Source of the DNA: Rattus norvegicus
Lineage: Eukaryota; Chordata; Mammalia; Rodentia; Muridae
NCBI RefSeq assembly: GCF_036323735.1
Contig: NC_086022.1
Span: 73,083,702 to 73,147,701 of the forward strand
Direction: 5' to 3'
Length of the DNA stretch: 64,000 nt
Shown piece after piece: positions 36,591 to 47,900 of this stretch. How positions within the stretch are numbered: the first letter of the stretch is position 1; every line of letters starts with the position of its first letter. The notes beneath the pieces are model-generated. The model did not search any database. It worked only from the letters and a program-made list of their open reading frames with translations, and had not been told where the DNA came from. A program made the position numbers and the translations under genes.

Positions 36591-39500
36591 CTAATAGCCA
36601 CTTATCAATGAGTGCATACCATGTATGTCTTTCTGTGATTGGGTTAGCTCACTCAGGATGATATTTTCCAGTTCCAACCATTTGCCTATGATTTTCATAA
36701 AGTCATTGTTTTTGATAGCTGAGTAATATTCCATTGTGTAGACGTACCACGTTTTCTGTATCCATTCCTCTGCTGAAGGGCATCTGGGTTCTTTCCAGCT
36801 TCTGGCTATTATAAATAAGGCTGCGATGAACATAGTGGAGCACGTGTCTCTTTTATACGTTGAGGCATCTTTTGGGTATATGCCCAAGAGAGGTATAGCT
36901 GGATCCTCAGGCAGTTCAATGTCCAATTTTCTGAGGAACCTCTAGACTGATTTCCAGAATGGTTTTACCAGTCTGCAATCCCACCAACAATGGAGGAGTG
37001 TTCCTCTTTCTCCACATCCTCGCCAGCATCTGCTGTCACCTGAGTTTTTGATCTTAGCCATTCTCACTGGTGTGAGGTGGAATCTCAGGGTTGTTTTGAT
37101 TTGCATTTCCCTTATGACTAAAGATGTTGAACATTTCTTTAGGTATTTCTCAGCCATTCGGCATTCCTCAGCTGTGAATTCTTTGTTTAGCTCTGAACCC
37201 CATTTTTTAATAGGGTTATTTGTTTCCCTGCGGTCTAACTTCTTGAGTTCTTTGTATATTTTGGATATAAGGCCTCTATCTGTTGTAGGATTGGTAAAGA
37301 TCTTTTCCCAATCTGTTGGTTGCCGTTTTCTCCTAACCACAGTGTCCTTTGCCTTACAGAAGCTTTGCAGTTTTATAAGATCCCATTTGTCGATTCTTGA
37401 TCTTAGAGCATAAGCCATTGGTGTTTTGTTCAGGAAATTTTTTCCAGTGCCCATGTGTTCCAGATGCTTCCCTAGTTTTTCTTCTATTAGTTTGAGTGTG
37501 TCTGGTTTGATGTGGAGGTCCTTGATCCACTTGGACTTAAGCTTTGTACAGGGTGATAAGCATGGATCGATCTGCATTCTTCTACATGTTGCCCTCCAGT
37601 TGAACCAGCACCATTTCCTGAAAATGCTATCTTTTTTCCATTGGATGGTTTTGGCTCCTTTGTCAAAAATCAAGTGACCATAGGCGTGTGGGTTCATTTC
37701 TGGGTCTTCAATTCTACTCCATTGGTCTATCTGTCTGTCTCTGTACCAATACCATGCAGTTTTTATCACTATTGCTCTGTAATACTGCTTGAGTTCAGGG
37801 ATAGTGATTCCCCCTGAAGTCCTTTTATCATTGAGGATAGCTTTAGCTATCCTGGGTTTTTTGTTATTCCAGATGAATTTGCAAATTGTTCTGTCCAACT
37901 CTTTGAAGAATTGGATTGGTATTTTGATGGGGATTGCATTGAATGTGTAGATTGCTTTTGGTAAAATGGCCATTTTTACTATATTAATCCTGCCAATCCA
38001 TGAGCATGGGAGATCTTTCCATCTTCTGAGGTCTTCTTCAATTTCTTTCCTCAGTGTCATGAAGTTCTTATTGTACAGATCTTTTACTTGCTTGGTTAAA
38101 GTCACACCGAGGTACTTTATATTATTTGGGTCTATTATGAAGGGTGTCGTTTCCCTAATTTCTTTCTCGGCTTGTTTCTCTTTTGTATAGAGGAAGGCAA
38201 CTGATTTATTTGAGTTAATTTTATACCCAGCCACTTTGCTGAAGTTGTTTATCAGCTTTAGTAGTTCTCTGGTGGAACTTTTGGGATCACTTAAATATAC
38301 TATCATGTCATCTGCAAATAGTGATATTGTGACCTCTTCTTTTCCGATCTGTATCCCCTTGATCTCCTTTTGTTGTCTGATTGCTCTGGCTAGAACTTCA
38401 AGAACTATATTGAATAAGTAGGGAGAGAGTGGGCAGCCTTGTCTAGTCCCTGATTTTAGTGGGATTGCTTCAAGTTTCTCTCCATTTAGTTTAATGTTAG
38501 CAACTGGTTTGCTGTATATGGCTTTTACTATGTTTAGGTATGGGCCTTGAATTCCTATTCTTTCCAGGACTTTTATCATGAAGGGGTGTTGAATTTTGTC
38601 AAATGCTTTCTCAGCATCTAATGAAATGATCATGTGGTTCTGTTCTTTCAGTTTGTTTATATAATGGATCACGTTGATGGTTTTCCGTATATTAAACCAT
38701 CCCTGCATGCCTGGGATGAAGCCTACTTGATCATGGTGGATGATTGTTTTGATGTGCTCTTGAATTCGGTTTGCCAGAATTTTATTGAGTATTTTTGCGT
38801 CGATATTCATAAGGGAAATTGGTCTGAAGTTCTCTTTCTTTGTTGTGTCTTTGTGTGGTTTAGGTATAAGAGTAATTGTGGCTTCGTAGAAGGAACTCGG
38901 TAGGGCTCCATCTGTTTCAATTTTGTGGAATAGTTTGGATAACATTGGTATGAGGTCTTCTATGAAGGTTTGATAGAATTCTGCACTAAACCCATCTGGA
39001 CCTGGGCTCTTTTTGGTTGGGAGACCTTTAATGACTGCTTCTATTTCCTTAGGAGTTATGGGGTTGTTTAACTGGTTTATCTGTTCCTGATTTAACTTCG
39101 ATACCTGGTATCTGTCTAGGAAATTGTCCATTTCCTGAAGATTTTCAAGTTTTGTTGAATATAGGTTTTTATAGTAAGATCTGATGATTTTTTGAATTTC
39201 CTCTGAATCTGTAGTTATGTCTTCCTTTTCATTTCTGATTTTGTTAATTTGGAGGCACTCTCTGTGTCCTCTCATTAGTCTGGCTAAGGGTTTATCTATC
39301 TTGCTGATTTTCTCAAAGAACCAACTTTTGGTTCTGTTGATTCTTTCTATGGTCCTTTTTGTTTCTACTTGGTTGATTTCAGCTCTGAGTTTGATTATTT
39401 CCTGCCTTCTACTCCTCCTGGGTGTATTTGCTTCTTTTTGTTCTAGAGCTTTTAGGTGTGCTGTCAAGCTGCTGACATATGCTCTTTCCTGTTTCTTTCT

Positions 39501-40419
39501 GCAGGCACTGAGCGCTATGAGTTTTCCTCTTAGCACAGCTTTCATTGTGTCCCATAAGTTTGGGTATGTTGTACCTTCATTTTCATTAAATTCTAAAAAG
39601 TTTTTAATTTCTTTCTTTATTTCTTCCTTGACCAGGTTATCATTGAGTAGAGCATTGTTCAATTTCCACGTATATGTGGGCATTCTTCCCTTATTGTTAT
39701 TGAAGACCAGTTTTAGGCCGTGGTGGTCCGATAGCAGGCATGGGATTATTTCTATCTTTCTGTACCTGTTGAGGCCCGTTTTTTTGACCAATTATATGGT
39801 CAATTTTGGAGAAAGTACCATGAGGAGCTGAGAAGAAGGTATATCCTTTTGCTTTAGGATAGAATGTTCTATAAATATCCGTTAAGTCCATTTGGCTCAT
39901 GACTTCTCTTAGTCTGTCGACATCACTGTTTAATTTCTGTTTCCATGATCTGTCCATTGATGAGAGTGGGGTGTTGAAATCTCCCACTATTATTGTGTGA
40001 GGTGCAATGTGTGTTTTGAGCTTTAGTAAGGTTTCTTTTACGTATGTTGATGCCCTTGTATTTGGGGCATAGATATTTAGGATTGAGAGTTCATCTTGGT
40101 GGATTTTTCCTTTGATGAATATAAAGTGTCCTTCCTTATCTTTTTTGATGACTTTTAGTTGGAAATTGATTTTATTTGATATTAGAATGGCTACTCCAGC
40201 TTGCTTCTTCTGACCATTTGCTTGGAAAGTTGTTTTCCAGCCTTTCACTCTGAGGTAGTGTCTGTCTTTGTCTCTGAGGTGTGTTTCCTGTAGGCAGCAG
40301 AATGCAGGGTCCTCGTTGCGCATCCAGTTTGTTAATCTATGTCTTTTTATTGGGGAGTTGAGGCCATTGATATTGAGAGATATTAAGGAATAGTGATTAT
40401 TGCTTCCCGTTATATTCAT
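36591..40419 (-). pseudogene. L1 ORF2 (endonuclease-reverse transcriptase), disrupted
   Basis: ORF2 normally nicks DNA and primes reverse transcription at the target. The N-terminal part (40419 to about 39780) has the APE-type endonuclease with SLNINGLNSPIKRHR, CLQETHL and IIVGDFNTPLS. The remainder (39791 to 36942) has the reverse transcriptase, with LIPKPHKD, GTRQGCPLSPYLFN and the catalytic FADDMIVY box, and the Cys-rich end (CWRGCGERGTLLHCWWDC). Two breaks: a 1-base insertion in an A7 run (reverse strand, about 39780-39787) shifts the frame, and a TGG-to-TAG change at about 36942 stops it 117 codons before the natural end. Confidence 0.95.
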
Positions 40420-40478
40420 GTTTGGATGTGAGGTTATGTTTGTGTGCTTTCATTCTCTTTGTTTTGTTGCCACGACGA

Positions 40479-41668
40479 TTAGTTTCTTGCTTCTTCTAGG
40501 GTATAGCTTGCCTCCTTATGTTGGGCTTTACCATTTATTATCCTTTGTAGTGCTGGATTTGTAGAAAGATATTGTGTTAATTTGGTTTTGTCATGGAATA
40601 TCTTGGTTTCTCCATCAATGTTAATTGAGAGTTTTGCTGGATACAGTAACCTGGGCTGGCATTTGTGTTCTCTTAGGGTCTGTATGACATCAGTCCAGGA
40701 TCTTCTGGCCTTCATAGTTTCTGGCGAGAAGTCTGGTGTGATTCTGATAGGTCTGCCTTTATATGTTACTTGACCTTTTTCCCTTACTGCTTTTAATATT
40801 CTTTCTTTATTTTGTGCTTTTGGTGTTTTGACAATTATGTGACGGGAGGTGTTTCTTTTCTGGTCCAATCTATTTGGAGTTCTGTAGGCTTCTTGTATGT
40901 CTATGGGTATATCTCTTTTTTTAGGTTAGGGAAGTTTTCTTCTATGATTTTGTTGAAGATATTTACTGGTCCTTTGAGCTGGGAGTCTTCACTCTCTTCT
41001 ATACCTATTATCCTTAGGTTTGATCTTCTCATTGAGTCCTGGATTTCCTGTATGTTTTGGACCAGTAGCTTTTTCCGCTTTACATTATCTTTGACAGTTG
41101 AGTCAATGATTTCTATGGAATCTTCTGCTCCTGAGATTCTCTCTTCCATCTCTTGTATTCTGTTGGTGAAGCTTGTATCTACAGCTCCTTGTCTCTTCTT
41201 TTGGTTTTCTATATCCAGGGTTGTTTCCATGTGTTCTTTCTTGATTGCTTCTATTTCCATTTTTAATTCCTTCAACTGTTTGATTGTGTTTTCCTGGAAT
41301 TCTTTCAGGGATTTTTGTGTCTCCTCTGTATGGGCTTCTACTTGTTTATTTATGTTTTCCTGGAATTCTTTCAGGGATTTTTGTGTCTCCTCTCTATGGG
41401 CTTCTACTTGTTTATTTATGTTTTCCTGGAATTCTTTCAGGCATTTTTGCGATTCCTCTCTGTAGGCTTCTACTTGTTCTCTAAGGGAGTTCTTCACGTC
41501 TTTCTTGAAGTCCTCCAGCATCATGATCAAAAATGATTTTGAAACTAGATCTTGCTTTTCTGGTGTGTTTGGATATTCTATGTTTGTTTTGATGGGAGAA
41601 TTGGGCTCCGATGGTGCCATGTAGTCTTGGTTTCTGTTGCTTGGGTTCCTGTGCTTGCCTCTTGCCAT
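40479..41668 (-). pseudogene. L1 ORF1 (RNA-binding chaperone), frameshifted
   Basis: ORF1 coats L1 RNA as a trimer. Start MARGKHRNPSNR at 41668. A long coiled coil carries three near-identical 22-residue blocks (FQENINKQVEAHREETQKSL-type). The RNA-recognition part (RRSNLRIIGIEESE) follows, then a C-terminal domain to KEASYTLEEARN. The frame breaks at about 40900-40905, where an extra TA in 'gagatatacccatag' creates a stop; downstream sequence continues in another frame to 40479. So the C-terminal domain is lost from the main product. Confidence 0.93.
41284..41480. repeat. 66-base tandem repeats in L1 ORF1 coiled coil
   Basis: Three tandem copies of a 66-base unit (starting 'gttttcctggaattctttca' on the + strand near 41287, 41353 and 41419), each encoding 22 residues of heptad-type sequence. 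Murine L1 ORF1 is known for a length-polymorphic coiled-coil region built from such units. Confidence 0.88.
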
Positions 41669-42415
41669 CAGATTATCTCTAGTGTTACTTTGTTCTGCTA
41701 TTTCTGACAGTGGCTAGACTGTCCTATAAGCCTGTGTGTCAGGAGTGCTGTAGACCTGTTTTCCTCTCTTTCAGTCAGTTATGGGGACAGAGTGTTCTGC
41801 TTTCGGGCGTGTAGTTTTTCCTCTCTACAGGTCTTCAGCTGTTCCTGTGGGCCTGTGTCTTGAGTTCACCAGGCAGCTTTCTTGCAGCAGAAAATTTGGT
41901 CTTACCTGTGGTCCCGAGGCTCAAGTTCGCTGGTGGGGTGCTGCCCTCGGCCTCTCTGCGGAGGCAGCAACCAGGAAGACCTGTGCTGCCCCTTCTGGGA
42001 GCTTCAGTGCACCAGGGTTCCAGATGGTCTTTGGCTTTTTCCTCTGGCGTCCGAGATGTGTGTGCAGAGAGCAGTCTCTTCTGGTTTCCCAGGCTTGTCT
42101 GCCTCTCTGAAGGTTTAGCTCTCCCTCCCACGGGATTTGGGTGCAGAGAACTGTTTATCCGGTCTGTTTCCTTCAGGTCCAGGCGGTGTCTCAGGCAGGG
42201 GTCCTGCCGCTCTTGGGCCCTCCCCCACGGGAGCCCAGAGGCCTTATACAGTTTCCTCTTGGGCCAGGGATGTGGGCTGGGGTGAGCAGTGTTGGTGGTC
42301 TCTTCCGCTCTGCAGCCTCATGAGTGCCCACCTGACCAGGCAGTTGGGTCTCTCTCTCACGGGGTCTGGGAGCAGAGAGCTGCTGCGGGCCGGGATCCAC
42401 GGGTCAGAAATGTAG

Positions 42416-43245
42416 TTTATAAACAGTTTTTTAAAAACATTCAAAACCGAGAGATCAAATAACAACAAATGGTGAGGATGTAAAGAAAGATGAATCTCTG
42501 TCTGCTACTGGTGGGAGTGTAGCCTAGTGTGGCCTCTGTGGAAGTCAGTATGGGAACTTTTAAAAAACTAAGTAAATGTAACTACCATAAAACTCAACTA
42601 TACAACTTTCCGCACAAAACATTCTGAATATTACCACAGTGACACCTACACAGCCATGCTTATTGCTGCATTGTTCAGAGCAAGGAAATGGATGTCTGTT
42701 GACGGAGAATGGAGAATGAAAATGTCTCAGGTGAGGATGCTTTCAGCTAACCATTGGACTGAACACAGGGTTCCTAATAGAGAAGTTAGAGAAAGGACTG
42801 GAGGAGCTGAAGGGGTTTGCAGCCTCATAGGAAGAAAAACAATATGAACCAACCAGACCCCTCAGAGCTCCCAGGGACTAAACCACATGGAGGGACCCAT
42901 GCTCCAGCTGCCTATGTAGCAGAGGATGCTGTTTTTTTGGCTTCAATGGGAGGAGAGGCCTTTGGTCCTGTGAAGGCTCGATGCCCCAGTGTAAAGGGAT
43001 GCCAGGGTGTTGAGGTGAGAGTGGGTGGATGGGAGGGGGAGCATCTTCATAGAAGGAGGGGCAAGGGGATAACATTTGAAATGTAAATACATAAAATATC
43101 CAGAAAAAATGTGGTATCTATACATAATAGAATTTTTTTCATGTGTAAAAACTGAAACTTGCAGAAAAATGAATAGAACTAGAAGGTATTCTGTTAAATG
43201 AGGTAATACCAACTCAGAATGACAAAAAAATACTTTTCATATAGA
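42416..43245 (+). mobile_element. Old L1 remnant (ORF2 3' part), interrupted
   Basis: The segments 42440-42725 ('gatcaaataacaacaaatgg', 'ctactggtgggagtgtagc', 'gttgacggagaatggag') and 43106-43245 ('ggtatctatacataatagaa', 'gaatagaactagaaggtatt') are consecutive parts of a diverged L1 ORF2 end. They are separated by a younger L1 3' UTR. The left side abuts the 6.5 kb L1 insertion. Confidence 0.75.
42726..43105 (+). mobile_element. L1 3' UTR fragment nested in an older L1
   Basis: Same 3' UTR type as at 16649: 'ccattggactgaacacaggg', 'aggactggaggagctgaagg', 'tgaaccaaccagacccctca', 'gataacatttgaaatgtaaa'. It splits the old ORF2 sequence between 'gaatgaaaatgt' and 'ggtatctat'. The 'aaaatgt' on both sides (42719-42725, 43106-43112) is a probable short target duplication. 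Confidence 0.85.
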
Positions 43246-43256
43246 ATTCCTAGTTT

Positions 43257-43375
43257 ACCACACATATACATATGCATGTGTATAACATGGTAAGCTAGGA
43301 TATATACATATATATATCATATATTTCCATGTATATATGTACACATATACATATATGTGTGTACATGTCTGTTGT
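43257..43375. repeat. AT-rich (TATA/CATA) alternating sequence
   Basis: Alternating purine-pyrimidine stretch ('tatacatatatatatcatat', 'acatatacatatatgtgtgt') with local self-complementarity. Confidence 0.85.
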
Positions 43376-43629
43376 AGATCGGTGCAAGTATGGGCATAGG
43401 TTATGACACTAGAACAGAAACCATGAGAGGGAGGAACAAGGTGTTGAGGAAAGGAGTAGGGCAATAGGATACATGAGTCAAGAAAAGGGCAACAAGGTTC
43501 TGGGGTAGAATGGTGGAAGGAGGGTCAAGGAAATAGGACAGAAGAATAAATGAATAAATGAAATTGTGTTTAGAAGTGCCATAATGAAACCTAATATATA
43601 TGCTAATTAAAATAACAAAATATTTGTCT

Positions 43630-43955
43630 CAGTTTTTTATTGCTGTGATAAGACATCATGACCAAAGGAACTTGTAAAAGGAAGTATTTATTTGGGGCTG
43701 TTTCAGAGGATGAGTCGAAGACCACTGTAGTGGGGAGCTTGGCAGCAGGCTGGTAGTCATAGAGTTAGGGCAGTAGCTAAGAGCTTATATTGTGATCCGC
43801 AAGCAGGAGGCAAAGACATCCAATTTGGAGTACCCATGACACATATCTACCAACAAAGCCATAACTCCTAATCCTTCCCCAACCATTCCACCAATTGAAC
43901 ACTGCACATTCGAATATGTGAGCCTATGGGAGCCATTCAGACCACTACGATGTTC
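43630..43955 (-). repeat. Rodent interspersed repeat, second copy
   Basis: 'tattgctgtgataagacatc', 'tttatttggggctgtttcag' and 'agcctatgggagccattcag' correspond to the repeat at 26277. Same unresolved family; orientation tentative. Confidence 0.5.
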
Positions 43956-44974
43956 TTATGAGGCAGGAACGACAGCAGGTGTCCCCTAAGTATACAGCAT
44001 TTGTTATGCAGTTAGGTTGACAGGAGAAATACCTTACCCAGTTGCATCACAGGAAATATGTTGATTTTATTGGGTCACTAAAAGTAGGTTCTTCTAATAA
44101 TGCTATTGTAGGAGATAGCCGTGGATAGTGTTGGATGACAGTACAGTTGAGGACTCATGGCTACCTTAACTCTCTAGTGCCACTAATAGATTATTTTCCA
44201 AGGGAATGCCGAAGTACCTTATATACCTTTATTATCCTGCTTATAAATTTAGCAACAGTTGAAATATAAATATCCTAAATCGAATGATGCAATTTTCAAA
44301 TAGAATAAAATTTCTGAGCCAGCTGATCTTCTGTGAGAATTTTAAAACATCTTAATAAGACCAGAAAGAGCTGAACAGGTGATATAAATCTTCATGTATT
44401 TCGATTTAAGACATTATTTCTCCAAGTACAAATTAGGAGAAAACTGGACTCAAAGCATCTTTTATGAAAATATCCTGGAGGCTGTAGTTGTCAAAAATAT
44501 AAATAGGCCAAACAAAACACCACACTAATGTTGACAAAGACGGAAAGATCCTTGGTTCCTTCATCCCAGCCCAGTGAGAGTTCTATTAGAGATGAGAGGT
44601 ACATGACATCAGGTACCAATGACACCTCATTCTTCTCCCCACCCTTCACTAATAGGTTTTTTTTGGGGGGGGGCAGGGGGTAAGTTGGAATTCACAGCAA
44701 TAGATAATTGACACTTAATAGCTTCGCATTTCTCTTGTGGCACTATTCCTACAAGGTCCAAACTGGAGAGAGGAGTCCAGACTCACCTTCAGTTCTGAGT
44801 TTGGGAATACACTATTTTAGTGGCAGGACTGAAGGAAAAGCATAAGGTGCCCAAAACCTCCCTTAATAGAGAACTGGGCCCAGAAAATGCCAGGTTTCAC
44901 ATAGGGATGCCCAGTGGGGATCTCCCAGAAAGGTTAACTAGCAGAGTAAATAAGTCAAGTGACACGGTTCTTCA

Positions 44975-47900
44975 TTCACAAAACACCCAACTGTTTTATT
45001 GCATACACTGTCTAGGATGCAAGTAATACCACACGTAACATTTAGAGTAGCATGATCCTTCTTTCTTTCCAATTCTTAGCAGGTAAAGGGAAAATGTGAT
45101 GTCTGCTCTCTTTCTAAGTCCAGGCTGAAGAGACCTTGGACCTCCATAGCAGGTCAGTCCATAGCCTTTCAAATTTGTCAGCGCTGTTCTCCTGCCACCC
45201 CAAGCCTCCAATAAGACCTTCTCTTTACTCCTTAGCTCCACCAACTTGGCTATCCTTATTTTTGTCTCTGACCTCCTCTGGTGCAGGCTGCTCAAGGGAA
45301 GAGGAAGTCTGCTCATCTGGCATTTTGCTTATCGAGGTCCCTGTCACTGCTCTAGTGCCTCCGAGAAGCCCACTTAGGCCTAATGAAGGCTGCTTGCTCA
45401 GAGTTGGAGCACATGGAGTGGGAAACAAGTCAGGAAAATAGCCCTCTGCCCCTAGGGGGTGTCCCTGTGGGTGGTGTGGGCGAGGGAAGGGAGGTTCTGG
45501 CAAACAATGGCCGCTCCAGGGTCCTGGACCTATGGAGTCAAAGAACATGGCAATTATTGGACAGGACAAAGAACATCGAATACCATTAAATAAATTGTGG
45601 AAGGGTCTGTCTCTTCTTTCTTGGGACCATGACTTAGGTTCCTAGTGGATGTCTGAGTAAAACATTAACACTAACCTCTCCCCCCTAGGATCCTGATTAC
45701 CGATACTGTGTGCTTTATTGACTGGGACTTAGTAGACCACAGGTCAAGGTCAAGGTCAAGGCCAAGGCCAAGGGCTGGCTTATATAGAGGCACCAAGGAG
45801 ACAAGGAAGCACCTGGAAATCTCTTTCATTTTTCCTTACAGAACTCTTTTCATGCATGAGATGGAGGGCTTTGGGGTTTCAGAAGTCCACATCGTTTGGT
45901 ATAATTAGCTGCTACCAATTCTGTACCAGGTCCTTTTGATCACCGTTTCTAGTGGTCACCAAATACCCCAGCAGTATGAAATCTGGGCTCCAGTGCCAGG
46001 CCAACAGAAGTTTCAGGACAGCTCCGATCAGTGGCAAGCAAGAGGTTTGCTCACCACCTAGATCTGCCTCATTCCGCCTTCTAGGTAGGGAGGTATTCTG
46101 TCCTTTCTCAGCTTCAAATGAAAAGGGGTTGTTATTCTTTCTAGCCGAAACTCACCCGTGTTTCCAGCTGTTGGCTGCAGCAAGATCTGACCTGATTGGG
46201 GCCCTGGGTAATAATCCTGTGATGAGTCCCCATTGAGGCCGAAAGGAAATGAAAACAGAGAGTCTTCTGGTGGTAGAAATGGCAGTGGGCTTGGGATAGG
46301 GAGAGGGAAGGGAGGCAGATACGGAACCTGGGACTGAAGGGGTGGGAAAAGGGGGGTCTGTGGAGCCTGGGTGAGCTGGAACGAACCCAGCTGGTTGCTT
46401 GCTTGGTAATCCTGAGGTCCCATGTCTTCCAAATTTGAGTAGATGGGAGGTGAGGTGATACTACGGAAGATAGAGGAGTATTTAATGAGATGTAACAGTG
46501 AACTCATTCCCACCACACAGTGAAGAGACCATTCCCTCGTAACTCCTTTCTCCATCTCCTGGGACAGTACATCTGCCACTTCATCTTCCCAGTCCCTGCT
46601 CACTGCTCCCCTTGCTTCACTTCTACTGCTACAATGCTAGATCACTCCTACCCAAACTCATACATCGTGGCACTCCCCATCACATAAGCCATTTCAAGAC
46701 CCATTCAGCCCTCTCCTTTCTACATCACCATTCTTTTCTTCTTTCCAAGGTTACAAATGAACTCAGGTCCCATACCTAGTACCCCAGGACCCACAGGGCT
46801 TGTCCTTGTATATGCTGTCACTGCCAGGAACATCCCTCAGCGGAGGTAGCACTTGAGGAGCTTGAAAGGGACCCAGAGGAAGAGGAAGGTTGGTCCTTCG
46901 AATAGGTGGGGGACTGAGGAGTGGTGGAGTCACTGCCACCCTCTCAGCACTCTCATTGTGCTGAGAGGACGTTAGAGTCTGGTCCGAAGTCAGCAGCACG
47001 GGGGGCTCTAGGAGAATAGAGCAAACAGGAGCACTTAGCACAAGAAGATGGGGGTGGAGAGGTAGCCGTGTCACTGCTGAATGGCTGACAGTGCAATCAA
47101 TGCTCAAGGCTCACTGGTACAAAACCCTGGAGAACTGTGATCACTGCCACCTTTATGGAGTGAAGACTTTCTGTTTCAATGGTCTTCTTAGCTTTTATTC
47201 CCTCCTCAAAACCTTTCTGAAAGCAGGATCTCACCAGTAAAGCCATCCAGAATGTTCTCTGGAGGAACAGGGCCAGGTTCTAGGTCTGTAGGCATAGGAC
47301 CTAGGAGCTCAGGTGCAGATCTGGAGGCAGAAAGAAGGATGTCTGCATCTTGTAGCTATTAAATGTAGAATTCCAATTTGGTGCAAGGAAAGGGGCCACT
47401 TACAAGGCACCAGCAACTCCTTGTCTCTAGCCCAGCCCAGCCCAGATCCCTTAAAGGATTAGTTCAGCATCCCTAGCTCTTACTCCCACCTCTACCATTC
47501 TCCTTCAAGACCCCGGAACTGCTGTGCAGACTTCACCTCTGCTTGGTGTGAACACCCAATTACCCGAGGCTGTTCTCACCTGCACTGGCTGCTGTTAGCC
47601 CTCGGGGGTGCAGGACCATTATTATCTTCCTTCTCGTTTAGTTTCTCTACTTTTCGCCACTTTGCCCTACGGTTCTGAAACCACACCTAGGGATAGAGAA
47701 AGGGCACCTGAACTTGAGAATGCTGACAGAGACAAAGGCTTGGGCGTGACTGTGGAGGACACTTTCATAGGTTTTGGCTACTACTTCTGAGCTTAGAGGT
47801 ATAAAAGATCTCTATAGTGTCTTCCTTCCTCTTTTAATTGGCTAAAGCTGTGGCCCAGGAACAGTTGGGACACCCTTACATCTGAGACTAACTTCAGCCT

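Larger units (their letters stand above)
35871..42405 (-). mobile_element. Near full-length L1 (LINE-1) retrotransposon
   Basis: About 6.5 kb with an oligo-T run (35871-35882, the A tail in reverse), a 3' UTR, ORF2 (40419 to 36591), a short spacer, ORF1 (41668 to 40479) and a GC-richer 5' UTR up to 42405. A direct repeat 'agaaatgtag' at 35861-35870 and 42406-42415 is the target-site duplication, so both ends are defined. ORF1 begins MARGKHRNPSNRNQ, a rat-type L1 sequence. Both ORFs are disabled (see their entries), so the copy cannot move itself by its own proteins. Confidence 0.96.

Noticed and set aside
37048..39831. Many + strand frames of 60-204 codons at 37-42 kb
   Set aside because: They lie antisense to the L1 ORFs, which explain the open reading.
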